Assembly: GCF_938030815.1 (NCBI RefSeq)
Contig: NZ_CALHII010000188.1
Coordinates: forward strand, 1 to 7,492
Direction: 5' to 3'
Length of the DNA stretch: 7,492 nucleotides
DNA from: an uncultured Campylobacter sp.
GTDB lineage: Bacteria; Campylobacterota; Campylobacteria; Campylobacterales; Campylobacteraceae
The notes under the pieces are model-generated. The model saw only the letters and a program-made list of their open reading frames with translations. It made no database searches and was not told where the DNA came from. Below, in pieces: positions 6,541-7,492 of this stretch. The position numbers and the translations under genes are program-made. How positions within the stretch are numbered: the first letter of the stretch is position 1; each line of letters starts with the position of its first letter.

Positions 6541-7409
6541 TGGATGCGAATCTACTTCAAGCAAGAAGCTACTACTACGAATTTTTTGCAATTCCGTTTT
6601 TTTTCTATGAAACGGATGCGAAATTTAAGCGCTGGCAGCAGCAGTTGGAGTTTTTACGCAGCTCGCCCATTGTGCCTAGCGATGAGGCGGAATTTCAAAA
6701 TTTGGCGAAATTCGATTTTGCAGCGTTTAAAAGCGAGCAAAATTCCGTGCTTTTTGATTTTTCATACGCCAATGTGCCGATGAGTGCGAGCTTCTACGAC
6801 GAAGGACGTGACGACGGGCGTATGCGTGTAGCGGTAATCGACGTGCTAAAAAAGAGTAAATTTCGCCGCAATATGGAGCTTTGCAAAGAGTGCGAGGACT
6901 ATGTGGGATTTATTTTTTACCTGCATTCGACTCTGCTGCGCGACGCGGCTGCAAAACACAGCGCGGTTTTAAACGGACAAAATTCCGTGGCAAACGAGCA
7001 AAATTTTACGAATAGCGCGAGCTTGACGGCGCAAGACGGAAAAAATTCTGCAGGTTTGCATGGCAGTAAAAATTTTACAGGCCCGCAGAATGGTAAAAAT
7101 GCTGCGAACTCGCAATGCGCTAAAAATTTCATCGGCGCGCAAGACGGCGAAGCGCTGGCGTTAGAGCTTTTTACGAATGTCACCAACAGCTTTGTGGATG
7201 AGTTTAGCGAGCTTTTGTGCGGGCATGTGCGGGCGGATTTTTTCAAATCATTAGGCGCACTAATGAGAAGCTTTTTTGCGCTAGAACGCTCGCTTTTAGC
7301 GCTTGCCGCTCCGCAAAAGAAAGATCGCAGCGTCGTTAAAGAAGCGATCAAAAAAGGCGGCTATCAAAATAAATTTACAAATCCGGAAGATATTTTTAAT
7401 CTGGATTGA
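6540..7409 (+). CDS. TorD/DmsD-family chaperone, probably for formate dehydrogenase
   Basis: Cytoplasmic all-helical chaperone expected to hold a molybdo/tungsto-enzyme precursor until cofactor loading and Tat export. The 289 residues begin with ARSYYYEFFAIPFFF (8-22), typical of the first TorD helix. A SASFYDEGRDDGRMRV segment (82-97) corresponds to the family's Y-x-E-G region, and CKECEDYVGFIFYLHSTLL (115-133) to the conserved E-D-H/Y-x-G-F-x-x-x-x-L segment. Helices with FVDEF and FFKSLGALMRSFF (about 219-246) follow. TorD proteins usually have about 200-230 residues; the excess is an Asn/Gly/Ala-rich repeat insert at about residues 146-202. Removing it leaves a normal family length. C115-x2-C118 could bind metal, but this is not established. 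The ATG overlaps the previous stop by 1 nt, so the two are translationally coupled. Assignment to formate dehydrogenase rests on context. Confidence 0.8.
   Translation: MDANLLQARSYYYEFFAIPFFFYETDAKFKRWQQQLEFLRSSPIVPSDEAEFQNLAKFDFAAFKSEQNSVLFDFSYANVPMSASFYDEGRDDGRMRVAVIDVLKKSKFRRNMELCKECEDYVGFIFYLHSTLLRDAAAKHSAVLNGQNSVANEQNFTNSASLTAQDGKNSAGLHGSKNFTGPQNGKNAANSQCAKNFIGAQDGEALALELFTNVTNSFVDEFSELLCGHVRADFFKSLGALMRSFFALERSLLALAAPQKKDRSVVKEAIKKGGYQNKFTNPEDIFNLD
6975..7145 (+). repeat. Imperfect in-frame tandem repeat, 54-bp period, in the TorD-like gene
   Basis: Three units encode residues 146-166, 167-184 and 185-202. Unit 1 starts GQNSVANEQNF, unit 2 GKNSAGLHGSKNF and unit 3 GKNAANSQCAKNF; they end TAQD, GPQN and GAQD. 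Units 2 and 3 are 54 bp each; unit 1 is 63 bp. DNA supports the period: TAAAAATTT at 7067 and 7121 is 54 bp apart, and GCGCAAGACGG at 7029 and 7137 is 108 bp apart. All units keep frame. The expansion lies between the conserved EDYVGF helix and the C-terminal helices, so it is probably a surface loop. Confidence 0.8.
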
Positions 7410-7467
7410 TAAATAAAATTTTTAACGGAAATCTTAACGCAAAAGCAGAATTTCGGTTAAATTTTAA

Positions 7468-7492
7468 ACTCGCAAACTCTAGTTTTGCGAGT
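7468..7492 (+). terminator. Perfect 9-bp hairpin at the right edge; possible terminator
   Basis: ACTCGCAAA (7468-7476) pairs fully with TTTGCGAGT (7484-7492) around a 7-nt loop, 59 nt after the TorD-like stop. The window ends at the last paired base, so any T-run is out of view. It could end the two-gene operon, attenuate read-through into downstream genes, or belong to a gene converging from the right. Confidence 0.45.

Noticed and set aside
6975..7145. CRISPR-like repeat array
   Set aside because: Units are imperfect, in frame within a gene, have no unique spacers between identical repeats, and no cas genes are nearby.
6917..7351. Long open frame on the minus strand opposite the TorD-like gene
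   Set aside because: It is antisense to a gene with family motifs, has a composition typical of a reverse-frame shadow, and has no recognised motifs.

Overview
The window looks like chromosomal DNA of a Campylobacter-type member of the Campylobacterota (Epsilonproteobacteria). Evidence is the low-complexity A/T spacers rich in AAATTTTA, the codon usage, and the gene order selA-selB-(DsbC-like thiol oxidoreductase), which I recall from Campylobacter jejuni (Cj1378-Cj1380). By eye the coding DNA has a higher GC content than C. jejuni, which would suit an oral species such as those near C. gracilis, C. rectus or C. showae. The species assignment is inference.

Layout. Positions 1-505 hold no convincing gene: this is an A/T-rich spacer packed with AAATTT-type palindromes, ending in a strong hairpin (471-496) that probably terminates the leftward operon. 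Positions 506-4691 are a leftward operon transcribed selA -> selB -> periplasmic DsbC-like thioredoxin-fold protein. selA and selB overlap by 8 nt; the third gene follows 51 nt later. Positions 4692-4857 are a divergent promoter region. Positions 4858-7409 are a rightward operon with a 560-residue multi-cluster iron-sulfur protein and a TorD-family chaperone, joined by a 1-nt TAATG overlap. The last 83 nt contain a perfect 9-bp hairpin at the edge of the window.

How the genes fit together. SelA converts Ser-tRNA(Sec) to Sec-tRNA(Sec), and SelB carries it to UGA codons. In this group the main selenoprotein is the molybdenum/tungsten formate dehydrogenase FdhA. The rightward pair (Fe-S protein, TorD-like chaperone) is the kind that precedes a Tat-exported formate dehydrogenase, so fdh structural genes are expected just right of the window. 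One divergent spacer would then separate the Sec insertion machinery from the maturation genes of its chief client.

Most unusual points: (a) SelA carries an in-frame, low-complexity insert of about 90 residues just before a conserved active-site strand; (b) the TorD-like protein carries a roughly 57-residue insert built of imperfect tandem units with a 54-bp period; (c) AAATTT-type sites are strongly over-represented in the left spacer and recur in both inserts. No complete new system is evident; the genes belong to known families.
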